Assembly: GCA_030624545.1 (NCBI GenBank)
Contig: JAUXJX010000122.1
Span: forward strand, 1-6,493
Direction: 5' to 3'
Length of the DNA: 6,493 nt
From: Bacteroidota bacterium
GTDB taxonomy: Bacteria; Zhuqueibacterota; JdFR-76; DREG01
Position 1 is the stretch's first letter; each line of letters starts with the position of its first letter. The notes under the pieces were generated by a model. The model worked only from the letters and a program-made list of their open reading frames with translations, had not been told where the DNA came from and did no database searches. Both the position numbers and the translations under genes were made by a program. Of the stretch, positions 5,948 through 6,493 are shown in pieces.

Positions 5948-6493
5948 GAAAACAGATGAAAATCTAACGTTGCATGATCTCACACACTTTATTGATCAGG
6001 CCGTCCAATCTCTCAACCAAATAAGGAATGAGGACGGGCTGCGGAAATACTATCGTGGCAGTATTCGAAAGATTATACCCTATCACGGCGTGGCTTTGTT
6101 CAATTACGACAAAGCGAACGGGCGGCACGAAATATTTGACGTTCATCCGGCGAAATTCAAGCAACTGGTTTCCCACCAACTGGAGGAGGGGATTATCAGT
6201 TGGGTTCAGCTGCAGCAGGAAATGTTCGGCTTCCAGGATAACACTCTGCACAACACTTCCGGCCACATTGGCTCTTTCTATGTCCCCCTCCACCTGAGCG
6301 GCAATTCTGTCGGGGTCATGGAAATACTCCCAAAAGATGCTGCACAATTGGAGGACACCTTAACTAAAACCAAGCTTTCGTTTCTGGCTTCGCTGATCGG
6401 CAGGCACATCGAAATATTGCAGCTCAACAAGATCCTTCGGCAGAAGGTGGATGCTCTGGAAGGCCTGACAAATCAATTCCAAGAGTTGAATAA
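5928..6493 (+). CDS. GAF-like sensory protein, N-terminal part (truncated by window edge)
   Basis: An open frame runs from ATG 5928 past the right edge: 188 codons plus two bases, with no stop. The start MPHPTLKKTDENLTLHDL precedes a predicted helix (LTHFIDQAVQSLNQIRNE, about 16-33). A segment of about 45-165 then looks like a GAF-type fold: IRKIIPYHGVALFNYD (46-61), followed by HIGSFYVPLHLSGNSVGVME, which is the typical last-strand pattern of GAF domains (small residue, hydrophobic strand, then G-x-M/L). After the helix SFLASLIGRHIEILQL the frame continues as a heptad-like segment, LNKILRQKVDALEGL, resembling a coiled-coil linker toward an output domain. Possible outputs include a histidine kinase, GGDEF or response module; none is visible. 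The gene overlaps the HDOD gene by 20 bases, so the two are probably translated together. The GAF assignment rests on pattern only, with no invariant motif, so other PAS/GAF-like folds are possible. Confidence 0.75.
   Translation, partial: MPHPTLKKTDENLTLHDLTHFIDQAVQSLNQIRNEDGLRKYYRGSIRKIIPYHGVALFNYDKANGRHEIFDVHPAKFKQLVSHQLEEGIISWVQLQQEMFGFQDNTLHNTSGHIGSFYVPLHLSGNSVGVMEILPKDAAQLEDTLTKTKLSFLASLIGRHIEILQLNKILRQKVDALEGLTNQFQELN

Noticed and set aside
5964..6347. Reverse-strand 127-codon frame opposite the last gene
   Set aside because: The + strand frame here runs on to the window edge, has a ribosome binding site, shows GAF-like patterns and overlaps the upstream gene as operon members do. The reverse product has no recognisable domain.

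Overview
The window is a stretch of flagellar biosynthesis and regulation genes from a motile bacterium, all on the + strand. The order is flhA (3' part), flhF, flhG, a non-coding gap of 245 bases, fliA, a small charged protein of unknown function, an HDOD-domain protein, and a GAF-like protein that runs off the right edge. This order, with polar-type FlhF/FlhG and a FliA/WhiG-type sigma factor, occurs in many Gram-negative lineages such as deltaproteobacteria and FCB-group or candidate phyla. Base composition looks moderate (near 50% GC by eye). I cannot name the lineage; the diverged motifs and the repeat-like spacer suggest an uncultured or poorly sampled group, but that is only an impression.

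Left block (1-3576): flhA, flhF and flhG overlap by 11 and 4 bases and should be translationally coupled. FlhA is the export gate of the flagellar type III secretion apparatus. FlhF is an SRP-type GTPase that sets where the flagellum is built. FlhG is a MinD-type ATPase that limits flagellar number and stimulates FlhF; its DQAxxLR N-terminal motif is intact here.

Spacer (3577-3821): no convincing gene. It holds a nested palindrome (3601-3638) and a repeat-like tract (3747-3780). The outer ends of the spacer share a short inverted sequence, so it may be a dispersed intergenic repeat. A 46-codon frame with a Shine-Dalgarno-like sequence lies inside it but is probably fortuitous.

Right block (3822-6493): fliA has a strong ribosome binding site. 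It is followed closely by the 106-residue hypothetical protein (27-base gap), the HDOD protein (14-base gap if the GTG start is used) and the GAF-like protein (20-base overlap). These four look like one transcription unit in which the flagellar sigma factor is co-expressed with signalling-type proteins. The least understood piece is the small protein directly after fliA. I found no RNA gene, CRISPR array, transposase or clear terminator, and nothing that amounts to a demonstrably new system.
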